A stretch of 64,000 bases of DNA from Gammaproteobacteria bacterium MOLA455 (lineage in GTDB: Bacteria; Pseudomonadota; Gammaproteobacteria; Pseudomonadales; Porticoccaceae), in NCBI GenBank assembly GCA_000511875.1, contig AZIN01000004.1:310001-374000 (forward strand). Direction: 5' to 3'. Within the stretch, counting starts at the first letter, position 1. Every line of letters begins with the position of its first letter. Below the pieces are notes generated by a model. It saw only the letters and a list, made by a program, of their open reading frames with translations, was not told the DNA's origin and made no database searches. Below, in pieces: positions 37,513-45,785 of this stretch. The translations under genes were made by a program, and so were the position numbers.

Positions 37513-38553
37513 ATGATTCAAGTGGTCAGCAATGGACTGGCGTCGGCACCTGCGATTAAGCAGTATTTAAACGCTGCCGAAGCCTGTGGTCTAGATGTTC
37601 AACCTCTGCTGGCCGAGGCCGGAATAGATCCGAAGATACTGGAAGACAATAACCGCCATCTGCCCAATTCCTGTATGGAGCGGTTGTTGGCGCTGTTGAT
37701 TCCGGCGAGTAAAGATCCCTGTTTTGGTTTGCATGCGGCGCGTCTTGTTGAACCTGCGTCTTTTAGTGTGCTCGGTTATATCTCCATGAACTGTTCCACA
37801 TTGCGGATGGTTCAGGCAAAAATCCCGATCTATGAAAAAATCGTTGGCGACATGGGTGTAACCTCTTTTGAGACCGCTCATGGTGTGGTTCTACAGCGCT
37901 GGCAATGTCTGTTTACCGATCCCGAGGTAAAGCGCCACGAGGTAGAAAATGTTTTAGGGTCCTGGGTCTGTTATGCGCGTCAGTTTCTTAACTTTGACCA
38001 CTGGGACAGTATCTGGTTTGAGCACTCGGCGCCGGAGGACCCAGCACTGCTGGCAGATTATCAGGAGGTGTTTAACTGTGAGGTGCTGTTTGATCAGCCT
38101 TTCAGTGGTGTGCGTGTTCGCGAGAGCCTGCTTGATGAAGTGTTACCCCAAGCCAACGCCGAGCTGCTGGAAATGCTGCTGGCCCATGCCACTAAATTAT
38201 TGGCCGGGCTCGATCAAAGTCAGCGCACTACTGACCAAGTAAAAAATATTTTGCGCCTGATGATTAATCAGCAACCGCCTTCCAGTGAAATGATCGCCGA
38301 AAAGCTCGGTATCAGCAGTCGTACCCTGCAGCGAAAGCTGAGCGAAGAGGGCACCCACTACAAAGATGTGCTCAATGAACTGCGCTATGAACTGGCGACT
38401 TACTTTTTGAAAAATACCGAGCTGACACTGGACAATATTGCTCATGAGCTGGGTTATGCTGAGGCCCGCTCTTTTTATCGCAGCTTTAAGCAGTGGACCG
38501 GCGAGACCGCTGGGTCCTATCGCACAGCACACGCCGTTAATTTAAAAGATTGA
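37513..38553 (+). CDS. AraC-family transcription regulator (OruR/ArgR-like architecture)
   Basis: The 346-aa regulator has an N-terminal Arabinose_bd-type ligand domain (about residues 25-210) and a C-terminal pair of HTH motifs: SSEMIAEKLGISSRTLQRKL near 258 and LTLDNIAHELGYAEARSFYRSFKQWTG near 305. It is divergent from the AGPS-GlpD-kinase operon over 138 bp, so it is the likely activator. This branch often senses a hydrophobic or amino-acid-type ligand. GGGGGC lies just before the ATG. Its end abuts the convergent epimerase gene without overlap. Confidence 0.88.
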   Translation: MIQVVSNGLASAPAIKQYLNAAEACGLDVQPLLAEAGIDPKILEDNNRHLPNSCMERLLALLIPASKDPCFGLHAARLVEPASFSVLGYISMNCSTLRMVQAKIPIYEKIVGDMGVTSFETAHGVVLQRWQCLFTDPEVKRHEVENVLGSWVCYARQFLNFDHWDSIWFEHSAPEDPALLADYQEVFNCEVLFDQPFSGVRVRESLLDEVLPQANAELLEMLLAHATKLLAGLDQSQRTTDQVKNILRLMINQQPPSSEMIAEKLGISSRTLQRKLSEEGTHYKDVLNELRYELATYFLKNTELTLDNIAHELGYAEARSFYRSFKQWTGETAGSYRTAHAVNLKD

Positions 38554-39534
38554 TTACTTCTTTAACAGGCCCTCGTCAGTTGCCCATTGCTTTGAGCGCG
38601 CCATCCCCTCTTCAAACGACACTTCAGGTGCCCAGCCGAGAATTCGCTGGGCTTTCTCTATGCTGAACCAGCTTTTGGTCGATAACTGAGCCACTGTGGC
38701 AGTGGAGGCTTCATTCACACCGCCGGTTAGATAGGCAAGTTTGGTGGCTAAGCTGGCGGCTGTCAGTGCCAGTCGAGTAGATACCAACATTGGACCTTTC
38801 TTGTTGAGCCAGCTGTAGTGGTGAGTGAAAAACTCTTTACTGCTGATATAACCCTGGCATGAGAGATTAAATATTTCGCCATTGGCCTCGGGGCTGGCAG
38901 CTGCCAGTACAATTCCACGGATCAGATCATCGACATAGGTGGGGCGAAAAAATCCTTCGCCTTTTTCCGGGAGCATAAACTGACCTTTGTGAATGGCTTC
39001 TAAAGGCAAGATTAACCAGGGTCGGCTGCCGGGACCATAGACATCACCTGGTCGTATAATCACGATCTCTATATTGCCCTTGGCATGCGCCGCTAACACT
39101 GCGTGCTCAGACGCAAGTTTGGTTAAGACATAGCTGCCTCCATCTGCATGTACCGGGTGATCTTCATGGAGCTCACCGGCAGCTGAATTACCGTAGGCAA
39201 CAATGGATGAAAGCTGCACAAAACGGCGAACCTTATATTTCTCAGCCGCGGCAATCAGGTTGGCCGTGGCCTGCACATTGACCCGCCACATAGCCGCGTC
39301 ACTGAGAGCGTTGGAGACCAGTGCAGCAGTGTGAATAATGACATCGCATTGATCGAGCAGTTCGGCAATAGTTTCGGGATTGCCAATATCACCTTCCACA
39401 ATAGCCCCGCCATCACCGCGCAAGTCGACGCCCACAACTTCAATGCCCTGCTGTTGATAGTGGCGCATCAAGCTGTTGCCAATAAAACCATTGGCGCCAG
39501 TGATCATTACTTTGCTCGGTGTTTGCTCGTTCAT
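38554..39534 (-). CDS. NAD-dependent epimerase/dehydratase family protein
   Basis: Extended SDR of 326 aa. The NAD loop ITGANGFIGNSL is at about residues 11-22, the catalytic SS-IVAYG and YVLTK (YxxxK) follow, and RPGDVYGPGSRPW is the substrate-side block. The text resembles 3-beta-hydroxysteroid dehydrogenase-like and NAD-epimerase members more than sugar epimerases of cell-wall synthesis. It lies 54 bp downstream of an SDR gene on the same strand and may be cotranscribed with it. A link to the ether-lipid-like operon on the other side of the AraC gene is possible. Substrate unknown. Confidence 0.82.
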   Translation of the reverse strand: MNEQTPSKVMITGANGFIGNSLMRHYQQQGIEVVGVDLRGDGGAIVEGDIGNPETIAELLDQCDVIIHTAALVSNALSDAAMWRVNVQATANLIAAAEKYKVRRFVQLSSIVAYGNSAAGELHEDHPVHADGGSYVLTKLASEHAVLAAHAKGNIEIVIIRPGDVYGPGSRPWLILPLEAIHKGQFMLPEKGEGFFRPTYVDDLIRGIVLAAASPEANGEIFNLSCQGYISSKEFFTHHYSWLNKKGPMLVSTRLALTAASLATKLAYLTGGVNEASTATVAQLSTKSWFSIEKAQRILGWAPEVSFEEGMARSKQWATDEGLLKK

Positions 39535-39588
39535 ATTGGTCTCTTTTAACTTTTATAAAAGGTGTTTTATCTGCAGACTCTGAGATGA

Positions 39589-40386
39589 CTACTGCATATT
39601 GCTGCGGTAATAGCGCCCGGCAATTTTTGCCAGCGCCATTCGCGAGAACAGGCGAGTAATGGCTACGGTAATGCGATTGGCCAGTCCGGTGACAATGGTC
39701 GGTCGACCAGCGAGGCAGGCTTCAATACCCTGTTCGGCAACTTCTCGCGGCGACTGCAGCATGCCATCTGGAACCAGTAGCTTACCCCCCTGGTCTGGGT
39801 TATCCATCATTTTGGTGGCTGTGTAGCCTGGGCAGAGAGCGGAGACTGTGACCCCTGACTTGCTCGCATTGAGCTCGTCGTGCAGCGCCTGAGTAAACGA
39901 CAGCACATAGGCCTTAGTGGCAGCATAGACATTCTGATTGGGGATCGGCGTCCAGGCGGCGAGTGAGGCAACATTTAAAATATGCCCGCCACTGCGACTG
40001 GCCATATTGTTTGCAAACAGATGGGTCAAGGAGGTCAGAGCGAGAACATTGACGTTAATCATGTTTTCCTGAGCGGCCAAATCAAGCTCGGTAAAAAAGC
40101 CATTTTGCAGCAGCCCGGCATTGTTAATGAGAAAATCCACTTCCAGCCCCTGTTCCTGAACTTGCTGGAACAGCGTTTGAGCCGCCTGTGGTGCAGCAAG
40201 ATCTGCGGTGATCACAGTGCAGCTAATTGTTGGATATTGCGTTTTAAGACTCTCGGCTATCTCGTCCAACAGCGATTGGCGGCGGGATACTAGGATTAAG
40301 TTAGAGCCCTTGGCGGCGAGAATTTTACAGCATTCGAGGCCGATGCCATCTGAGGCGCCGGTTACTAAGGTAGTTTTATTGTGCAT
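39589..40386 (-). CDS. short-chain dehydrogenase/reductase
   Basis: Classical SDR of 265 aa. The nucleotide loop is VTGASDGIGLECC (residues 7-19), NNAG is near residue 90, and the catalytic tetrad has Ser in NVASLAAW, then YAATK (Tyr and Lys). Arginines after the third strand (SRRQ) favour NADP(H). The C-terminal PREVAEQGIEACLAGRPTIV is typical of the DltE/YdfG-like group that reduces acyl or keto groups. It probably starts the transcript that continues to the 38554-39534 epimerase. Substrate unknown. Confidence 0.85.
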   Translation of the reverse strand: MHNKTTLVTGASDGIGLECCKILAAKGSNLILVSRRQSLLDEIAESLKTQYPTISCTVITADLAAPQAAQTLFQQVQEQGLEVDFLINNAGLLQNGFFTELDLAAQENMINVNVLALTSLTHLFANNMASRSGGHILNVASLAAWTPIPNQNVYAATKAYVLSFTQALHDELNASKSGVTVSALCPGYTATKMMDNPDQGGKLLVPDGMLQSPREVAEQGIEACLAGRPTIVTGLANRITVAITRLFSRMALAKIAGRYYRSNMQ

Positions 40387-40518
40387 AGTCTGGTCCGCAG
40401 AGTTAAGTGGGGCGAGATTTTGGTTACAGAGGATTCTCAGTGAGGCCTTATATTAGCGGAAAAACTATGCCGTTCACTGTCATCAACAGTCACTGCGGTG
40501 GTAATTTCGGACACAAAA

Positions 40519-40540
40519 AATGACGGGGGCAACCCGTTAT
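40519..40540 (-). terminator. terminator after the TBDR remnant
   Basis: On the - strand AACGGG-TTGCC-CCCGT is followed by CATTTTTTG. It lies about 20 bp after the final stop of the pseudogene, as in an intact TBDR gene. Confidence 0.6.
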
Positions 40541-40557
40541 TTTAGTTCTAGCTGTGA

Positions 40558-40914
40558 CTACTTTTTCTCAAACAAAGCTGAGAAGCTGTGGCTGAAGCGA
40601 CCATTCCACGTTTTGCCAGCGCCCCTATATCTCAAGTGAAAACCGGGTGCCAATGGCACATAGGCAGTGCCTTATGCAGTCATTTCATCAGTTATATTGC
40701 GGCCATAGAGCATAAAGGCTCAGTTTTCACCGTGCAGTCCTGTGCCGAGATTCATTTTCTCGAATCCTTCCTGGTAATCAATAGAATCGGGATCGTCGGC
40801 CAAGTAGTAAATGTTGGTGAAGTTGACGTCGAGACCCGTGGCGGTAAAACCAATGTCAGCCGTTTTACAGTAGTTAGAGACTGGTTTATGACCGCTGTCT
40901 AATTCAGCTTTGAA
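40558..40914 (-). pseudogene. remnant of a TonB-dependent receptor C-terminus
   Basis: Reading the - strand in one frame gives about 115 codons with the end of a TBDR barrel: TATGLDVNFTNIYYL, then DYQEGFEKMNLGTGLHGEN, a TGA, AFMLYGRNITDE, a TAA, then APGFHLRYRGAGKTWNGRF and a final stop. LYGRNITDE is the typical penultimate-strand text of these receptors (compare LWGRNLADKE in the receptor at 14648-16777). The in-frame stops lie at 40722-40720 and 40674-40672. The N-terminal 600 or so residues are missing; the stretch upstream is the udg leader. This is a decayed, 5'-deleted gene. A + strand frame over the same bases is a shadow. Confidence 0.75.
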
Positions 40915-40922
40915 TCAGATTC

Positions 40923-41011
40923 TATGGCCTATATTTACAGGGTGTAAATAATTGAACAGAGATCTGTTATGGTCTATATTCGCAAGCCTTAAATATTGAA
41001 CAGGGATCCGT
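40923..41011 (+). repeat. imperfect tandem duplication (45 + 44 bp) in the udg leader
   Basis: Unit 1 (40923-40967) and unit 2 (40968-41011) both begin TATGGYCTATATTY and end ATTGAACAGRGATCYGT. The second ends at the TTG start of udg. The end blocks (40951-40968 and 40995-41012) match at 16 of 18 positions, and the first is a near-palindrome, AACAGA-GA-TCTGTT. Confidence 0.8.
40969..40992 (+). other. possible 7-codon upstream ORF before udg
   Basis: ATG GTC TAT ATT CGC AAG CCT TAA encodes MVYIRKP and stops 20 bp before udg. It is made by unit 1 of the tandem repeat, which carries to this ATG the same upstream bases that unit 2 carries to the udg start. A leader peptide role is speculative. 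Confidence 0.3.
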
Positions 41012-41012
41012 T

Positions 41013-42434
41013 TTGAAGATAACAATTTTTGGAAGTGGGTACGTAGGGCTTGTCACGGGCGCCTGTTTCGCCAATGTCGGCAATCAGGTGGTCTGCGTCG
41101 ATATAGACCAGGCCAAAGTCGACGCCCTCAACGCTGGTCAGGTGCCGATTTATGAACCTGGTCTGGAAAGCTATCTCAGCGGCTCACTGGCGGATGGCAA
41201 TATCAAATTTACCACTGACGCAGCAGCGGCAGTGCAACATGCTGAGATGATTTTTATCGGCGTGGGCACCCCAGCCAATGAAGATGGCTCTGCTGACCTG
41301 CAGTATGTGCTCAATGTGGCCAGTACTATTGGCGAGCATATGGACGGCTTTAAGGTGGTGGTAAACAAGTCTACGGTTCCTGTGGGCAGCGCCGACTCAG
41401 TTGCACAGCACATTCAGAGAGCTCTAGACAAGCGCAATGTTGACTGGGACTTCAGCGTGGCATCGAATCCGGAATTTCTAAAAGAGGGTGCGGCACTGGC
41501 TGACTTTACTCGCCCTGATCGGATTATTGTTGGCACCGACAGTGCCCGAGTCGAAGAGATGATGCATGAGCTCTATGCCCCTTATAACCGTCAGCGGGAC
41601 AAGCTCATTTTTATGGATGTGCGTTCCGCGGAACTGACCAAGTATGCGGCTAACTCCATGCTGGCGACAAAAATCAGCTTTATCAACGAAATCGCCAATA
41701 TAGCCGAGCTTGTGGGAGCGGATATTGAGCAGGTTAGAATTGGTGTGGGTTCAGATGCGCGCATAGGCTACAGCTTTATTTACCCAGGCTGCGGTTTTGG
41801 CGGTTCCTGCTTTCCCAAGGATCTGCGGGCCATGGAGGCTACTGCTATCAATGCTGGGTACCAGCCCAAGTTATTAAGCGCAGTGACAGCGGTGAATGAT
41901 GAGCAAAAGCACCGTCTGTTCGACAAACTGTCGAATTATTTTAACGGTGACTTGCGTGGTAAAACTGTGGCGCTGTGGGGCTTGGCATTTAAGCCCGGTA
42001 CCGATGATATGCGTGAGGCACCCAGTCGACTGTTAATGGAGGCGCTGTGGCGCCAGGGAGGATCAGTGCGTGCCTTTGACCCCCATGCAATGGAAGCCAC
42101 TCAGTCTATCTATGGGGTGCGCGATGATTTAGTGCTCTGTGGCACTAAAGAGGCGGCGCTCCGCGGGGCCGATGTGCTGGTAGTATGTACCGAGTGGAAG
42201 CCGTTTTGGTCGCCAAACTTTAGTGAGATTAAAGCCGCGTTAACCTATCCGGTTATTTTCGATGGTCGCAACCTCTATGACCCAAAACGCTTGCAAGAAC
42301 ATGGCCTGCAGTACTTTGCCATTGGTCGTCAGAACCATCTTCAACGTGGCGAAACTGCCGCAGGGGATCAGTTGGCGAATGCTTCAGACACGCCCGTAGA
42401 GATCCCCAAAGCGGACAATATCGTCCTCTCCTAA
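41013..42434 (+). CDS. udg: UDP-glucose 6-dehydrogenase
   Basis: Oxidises UDP-glucose to UDP-glucuronate with two NAD+, for polysaccharides. The 473 residues contain the NAD loop [11 protein letters not shown] (residues 5-15), [17 protein letters not shown] and the catalytic Cys in [11 protein letters not shown] near residue 262. [16 protein letters not shown] marks the C-terminal UDP-binding domain. The start is a TTG directly after the duplicated block, with CAGGGATCC as a weak ribosome site; MKITIFG-like text follows at once, which fixes it. The final 17 residues extend beyond the family core and overlap manC on the opposite strand. Confidence 0.95.
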   Translation: MKITIFGSGYVGLVTGACFANVGNQVVCVDIDQAKVDALNAGQVPIYEPGLESYLSGSLADGNIKFTTDAAAAVQHAEMIFIGVGTPANEDGSADLQYVLNVASTIGEHMDGFKVVVNKSTVPVGSADSVAQHIQRALDKRNVDWDFSVASNPEFLKEGAALADFTRPDRIIVGTDSARVEEMMHELYAPYNRQRDKLIFMDVRSAELTKYAANSMLATKISFINEIANIAELVGADIEQVRIGVGSDARIGYSFIYPGCGFGGSCFPKDLRAMEATAINAGYQPKLLSAVTAVNDEQKHRLFDKLSNYFNGDLRGKTVALWGLAFKPGTDDMREAPSRLLMEALWRQGGSVRAFDPHAMEATQSIYGVRDDLVLCGTKEAALRGADVLVVCTEWKPFWSPNFSEIKAALTYPVIFDGRNLYDPKRLQEHGLQYFAIGRQNHLQRGETAAGDQLANASDTPVEIPKADNIVLS

Positions 42435-43793
42435 ATAGGTCCCAGACTGTATCTCGATAAGCTCAATCGGGATTTTTCCTGGGTTTTCGAGGCTGTGCAC
42501 TGCGCCGATTGGGATATAGACCGACTCGTTTTCGCAGATTAGACGCTCGACATTATCTACGCTGACCTTGGCTGTGCCGCTGACCACTACCCAGTGCTCG
42601 GCGCGATGATGATGCATCTGTACGGACAGCTTGGCATTGGGTTTAACGGTGATGCGCTTCACTTGAAAGCGAAGTCCCTGATCCATTGAGTCGTATTTCC
42701 CCCAGGGGCGATAGACCTCGCGATGATGGATATATTCCGAGCGCTGCTCGGCCTTGAGAATATCCACCAGCTGTTTAACCTTTTCCACATGATCTTTGTG
42801 GGCTACTAGCAGCGCGTCTTTGGTGTCGACTATCACCAAATCATTGATGCCGAGCGTAGCCACTAGCTTATTTTCGGCATGTACATAGTTGTTGCTGCTT
42901 TCAATTCCTATGCTATCGCCGATCTCAACATTGCCCTGATTGTTCTTAGGTAGCAGGTCTAGCAGTGATGACCAGCTGCCTAGGTCGTTCCACTGAGGGT
43001 CCATCGGCATAACCATGGCATTGGTGGTTTTTTCCATTACTGCATAGTCAATTGATTCGGCGGGGCAGGCAGAAAAGAGATTGCTATCTGGACGCACAAA
43101 CTCCATATCTGCTGAGCTGGACTGCCATGACTGGCGACATGCAGTGACAATGTCGGGGCGCAGTGTTTCTAGCTCATTGAGAAACCCATTGCCGCGAAAC
43201 ATAAATATGCCGCTATTCCAGAGATAATCGCCACTGGCTATTAAATTCTCGGCCTGCTCAAGATTTGGCTTTTCAATAAATTCGCCGATCTTTTGTGGTT
43301 GATCACCGATCAGCGGCTCGGCGCTTCTAATATAACCATAACCGGTAGCCGCACCGCTGGGTTGAATACCAAAGGTGATTAGCGTTCCTTTGGCAGCTGA
43401 TTCTTGTGCGCATTTAACCGCGGTGAGAAACGCTTGGGGATTGTCCATATGATGATCTGCTGGCAGCACCAGCAGAGTGGCATCCGGATCTATATCTTTG
43501 GCCAACAGCGCGGCCAAACAGATGGCGGGCGCGGTATTGCGGCCACAGGGTTCTAATATAATTCCGTTGTGCTCAGCGCCTGCAAGTCGCAACTGCTCTG
43601 CGGCGATGAAGCGATGATCTTCATTGCAGACAATAATCGGCGGCGCAGAGTCCAAGCCTTGAAGGCGCTCTAGGGTCACCTGGAACATAGTTTTGTCACC
43701 AACAAGAGGTAAGAACTGCTTGGGGTAGAGTTGCCGCGACAGAGGCCAGAGTCGAGTGCCGGAGCCACCGGCAATGATTACAGGTTGAAGCAT
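42384..43793 (-). CDS. manC: mannose-1-phosphate guanylyltransferase / mannose-6-phosphate isomerase
   Basis: Bifunctional AlgA/CpsB-type enzyme of 469 aa making GDP-mannose for exopolysaccharide or LPS. The N-terminal nucleotidyltransferase carries [13 protein letters not shown] (residues 8-20) and the PKQF motif. The C-terminal type II phosphomannose isomerase cupin carries [16 protein letters not shown] near residue 400 and ends [15 protein letters not shown]. The conserved C-terminus is complete, so the 51-bp overlap with udg comes from the longer udg tail. Together udg and manC suggest an acidic, mannose-containing exopolymer; no glycosyltransferase is in the window. Confidence 0.95.
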   Translation of the reverse strand: MLQPVIIAGGSGTRLWPLSRQLYPKQFLPLVGDKTMFQVTLERLQGLDSAPPIIVCNEDHRFIAAEQLRLAGAEHNGIILEPCGRNTAPAICLAALLAKDIDPDATLLVLPADHHMDNPQAFLTAVKCAQESAAKGTLITFGIQPSGAATGYGYIRSAEPLIGDQPQKIGEFIEKPNLEQAENLIASGDYLWNSGIFMFRGNGFLNELETLRPDIVTACRQSWQSSSADMEFVRPDSNLFSACPAESIDYAVMEKTTNAMVMPMDPQWNDLGSWSSLLDLLPKNNQGNVEIGDSIGIESSNNYVHAENKLVATLGINDLVIVDTKDALLVAHKDHVEKVKQLVDILKAEQRSEYIHHREVYRPWGKYDSMDQGLRFQVKRITVKPNAKLSVQMHHHRAEHWVVVSGTAKVSVDNVERLICENESVYIPIGAVHSLENPGKIPIELIEIQSGTYLGEDDIVRFGDLYGRV

Positions 43794-43892
43794 GTGAAAT
43801 CCTTTTTGATAGATGAAAATCCGTTTTTAAACATCTTATTCGTCGATAAGTTGTTACCTCTTTAACTGTAGTTCGAATTGTCTTGAATTTCC

Positions 43893-43921
43893 TTGGCAGA
43901 GTTGTAGGGCTTGTGTAGAAT
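43893..43921 (+). promoter_or_regulatory. promoter of tRNA-Val
   Basis: TTGGCA (43893-43898), 17 bp, TAGAAT (43916-43921), then a GC-rich discriminator GCGACTCG. This is typical of stable-RNA promoters under growth-rate control. The start would be about 13 bp before the tRNA. Confidence 0.75.
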
Positions 43922-43940
43922 GCGACTCGTTGGAAGAAAT

Positions 43941-44017
43941 AGGAGCATAGCTCAGTTGGTTAGAGCACTTGCATGACATGCAAGGGGTCCGCAGTTCAAG
44001 TCTGCGTGTTCCTACCA
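43941..44017 (+). tRNA. tRNA-Val (anticodon GAC)
   Basis: This is a 77-nt cloverleaf. Acceptor AGGAGCA pairs with TGTTCCT, the D arm is AGCTCAGTTGGTTAGAGC, the anticodon stem CTTGC/GCAAG has loop ATGACAT with anticodon GAC, and the T arm contains GTTCAAG. The genomic CCA end is encoded. It reads GUC and GUU valine codons. It is single, not in a tRNA cluster. Confidence 0.95.
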
Positions 44018-44050
44018 CTTCTCTGGATTAAGCAAAGCGCAGCTTTAAGA

Positions 44051-44080
44051 CTTCTTAGTGTATGAACATCTAGTAAGAAG
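44051..44080 (+). repeat. stem-loop downstream of tRNA-Val
   Basis: CTTCTTA (44051-44057) and TAAGAAG (44074-44080) are exact complements, lying between the tRNA and its terminator. It may be part of the 3' trailer removed during tRNA processing. Confidence 0.45.
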
Positions 44081-44102
44081 CATTAGACTGCGACGATTTT
44101 TT

Positions 44103-44137
44103 AACCCTTGCAAGCATTAGCCTGCAAGGGTTTTTTC
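44103..44137 (+). terminator. Rho-independent terminator of the tRNA-Val transcript
   Basis: The 10-bp stem AACCCTTGCA / TGCAAGGGTT has a 10-nt loop and is followed by TTTTTT-CG on the + strand. Confidence 0.9.
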
Positions 44138-44139
44138 GT

Positions 44140-44604
44140 TTCAGGGCCTCAGGCTTGGCAACCCATACTACCGAGACCTAGCTTAAGTTGGTGTTGCGCT
44201 ATCACTGCTGCGGCGATTCCTATACTGCGTCACCAAGTACTTCCACTATTTTCCCAATAACCGCTTCAGAGATTTATCTAAGCATGAAAACAGACCCACA
44301 AATAGTGGTGATTCTGGCCTCCACTGGTCCAGTATCTGATCATATTGACCATATTAAAACTCAGTGTCCCTACTCAATGGTGGTGGGTGTCATCAGTATG
44401 GTCGCCTATTTGTAGCTGCTCATGAGTCTATGATTTTGGTGGCCCTCATAGCCACACTGGAAGTAGTTCTGCTAGCTGATTAACATCGATTCAATCGCAA
44501 TTTTCCGAGACTAATAAGTCAGGCTCTGATTAGCTGCTATCCTCTAATGACAAGTTAAAAGCAGGTTGAGATTTTACAGTTGCTGTCATGTTAGGAGTTT
44601 AGGG
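44140..44604. other. 465-bp stretch without a recognised gene
   Basis: It lies between the tRNA terminator and fimT. A 75-codon + frame (44188-44415) has no ribosome site or family match. No repeat of the tRNA 3' end, integrase or sigma-54 (GG-N10-GC) box was seen. It presumably contains the promoter of the pilin operon, which I could not place. Confidence 0.5.
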
Positions 44605-45168
44605 ATGAACCGCTTCGCTTTCTCGCGCGGATTTACCGTGGTCGAACTAATGGTCACCTTGGCCATCGCCGCTATTTTATTAGCCGTGGCGGTGCCATCT
44701 TTTACCACGTTTGCGCAAAAGCGCGCGATCAGCCAAAAAACGGTGCAAGTGCGCAATGCTTTGGACTTGGCGCGGGGTCTTGCCTTATCCCAGCGCCAGG
44801 TGTGGACTGTGTGCACCGTGGATGCCTCTAATAGCTGTGTAAACAGCGAAGGTCTGCGCCTGTTAGTGTTTCGCGACGACAATGCTAATAACGATTTTGA
44901 TGGTGGGGAAATGCTTCAGCAGGAAATCGATATAAACGCCATTGCCCTGCAGATGTCAGCCTCCTTTGGGGTCCCTTATATGCGCTTTGCACGCAACGGT
45001 GAGGCTCTGGAGTCAGGCAACCTTGAAGTCTGTTCAACAAATCAAACTGTTGATTACGGGCGTCAGGTAATCGTCTTTCGCAGTGGCCGCATTCGCCTGT
45101 CGAGCGATTCCGATGGCGATGGTTACGATGATACTGGCGGAACAAAAATAGAGTGCCCAAGCAGCTAG
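44605..45168 (+). CDS. fimT: type IV minor pilin, FimT/GspH family
   Basis: Pseudopilin of 187 aa that helps prime or cap type IV pili. I start it at 44605, where TAGGAG stands at suitable distance; an upstream ATG (44566) would give too long a leader. The prepilin peptidase site is SRG^FTVVELMVTLAIAAIL, with the Glu at mature position 5. The C-terminal domain contains cysteines (VCTVD, SCVN and a C-terminal EC pair) that could form disulfides. It heads the minor pilin cluster. FimU is an equally good name for the first gene of such clusters. Confidence 0.88.
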   Translation: MNRFAFSRGFTVVELMVTLAIAAILLAVAVPSFTTFAQKRAISQKTVQVRNALDLARGLALSQRQVWTVCTVDASNSCVNSEGLRLLVFRDDNANNDFDGGEMLQQEIDINAIALQMSASFGVPYMRFARNGEALESGNLEVCSTNQTVDYGRQVIVFRSGRIRLSSDSDGDGYDDTGGTKIECPSS

Positions 45169-45262
45169 AGAATAAATAGAGACCGGTTGAATAGCGCAAA
45201 TAGAATGACTAGCGCGACGCCAATCTGATATTTATTACCGTTAATCTGCGAGAGCTGTTGTT

Positions 45263-45298
45263 TTGTATTATTTGTATTATTTATATTATTTGTAATTA
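45263..45298 (+). repeat. 9-bp AT-rich tandem array (4 units)
   Basis: The units are TTGTATTAT, TTGTATTAT, TTATATTAT and TTGTAATTA; two are identical and the others carry one or two changes. AT-rich upstream arrays can act as UP elements or phase-variable spacers. Confidence 0.7.
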
Positions 45299-45340
45299 GA
45301 GTACTAAAGTTGCAAACCGGATATTAGCAGAGCGCTAGAA

Positions 45341-45376
45341 ACAGGGAGCTGCACAGGGAGCTAAACAAGGAGCTTG
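45341..45376 (+). repeat. 12-bp tandem array with three SD-like cores
   Basis: The units are ACAGGGAGCTGC, ACAGGGAGCTAA and ACAAGGAGCTTG, the last just before the start codons at 45377 and 45384. Each unit has a GGGAG or AGGAG core, so three Shine-Dalgarno-like sites are stacked in front of one pilin gene. Confidence 0.8.
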
Positions 45377-45383
45377 ATGGATC

Positions 45384-45785
45384 ATGAAGAGCCAACCAAA
45401 AACCGCAGGATTTTCACTGCTTGAATTAATGATCGTAGTCGCTATTGTGGCGATATTGGCTGCAGTCGCCTATCCCAGTTATCAGCAGCACATAGTGCGT
45501 AACAATCGCGCCGTCGCCCAGCAATACCTCCTTGAAGTATCCAGCCTCCAGCATCAATTTATTCTCGACACTCGTACCTATTCCACCACTCTCGCAGCGC
45601 TTGGCACCACGCCCGTGGCGCGGGTCAGCGACAACTATACAGTGACCATAGGTGCAGTCGACAACAGCGCTTCGCCGCCAACGTTTACGCTCCAAGCCAC
45701 ACCTATAGCGGGCACACCACAGGAGGGCAGTGACACCTTAACGGTAAATCACCTGGGACAAAAAAATGCCAGCTGGTATGACTAA
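45384..45785 (+). CDS. pilE: type IV minor pilin, PilE family
   Basis: Small pilin of 133 aa. The cleavage site is KTAG^FSLLELMIVVAIVAILAAVAYP, with Glu5 and the usual Pro22 kink, then a short globular domain. In Pseudomonas PilE is the last gene of the minor pilin cluster, after pilY1/pilY2; here it is second. The ribosome site AAGGAGC belongs to the third unit of the 12-bp array. It ends overlapping the pilV frame (ATGACTAA), which suggests coupling. Confidence 0.88.
   Translation: MKSQPKTAGFSLLELMIVVAIVAILAAVAYPSYQQHIVRNNRAVAQQYLLEVSSLQHQFILDTRTYSTTLAALGTTPVARVSDNYTVTIGAVDNSASPPTFTLQATPIAGTPQEGSDTLTVNHLGQKNASWYD

Larger units (their letters stand above)
45169..45383 (+). other. 215-bp gap with two short tandem repeats before the PilE-like gene
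   Basis: It contains an AT-rich 9-bp array (45263-45298) and a 12-bp array with repeated Shine-Dalgarno-like cores (45341-45376). No gene is seen. It is the largest gap inside the pilin cluster and could hold an internal promoter. Confidence 0.5.

Noticed and set aside
40588-40902. 104-codon + strand frame upstream of udg
   Set aside because: The opposite strand clearly reads as the end of a TonB-dependent receptor, so this frame is a shadow of that remnant.
44188-44415. 75-codon + strand frame between tRNA-Val and fimT
   Set aside because: No ribosome site, no family resemblance and a composition unlike its neighbours; treated as non-coding.
43941-44604. tRNA-Val as an integration site of a mobile element
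   Set aside because: No integrase, no second copy of the tRNA 3' end and no phage or plasmid gene in the following 20 kb.
44418-44604. Sigma-54 promoter before fimT, expected if PilR controlled the minor pilins
   Set aside because: No GG-N10-GC element of good quality was found in the stretch.
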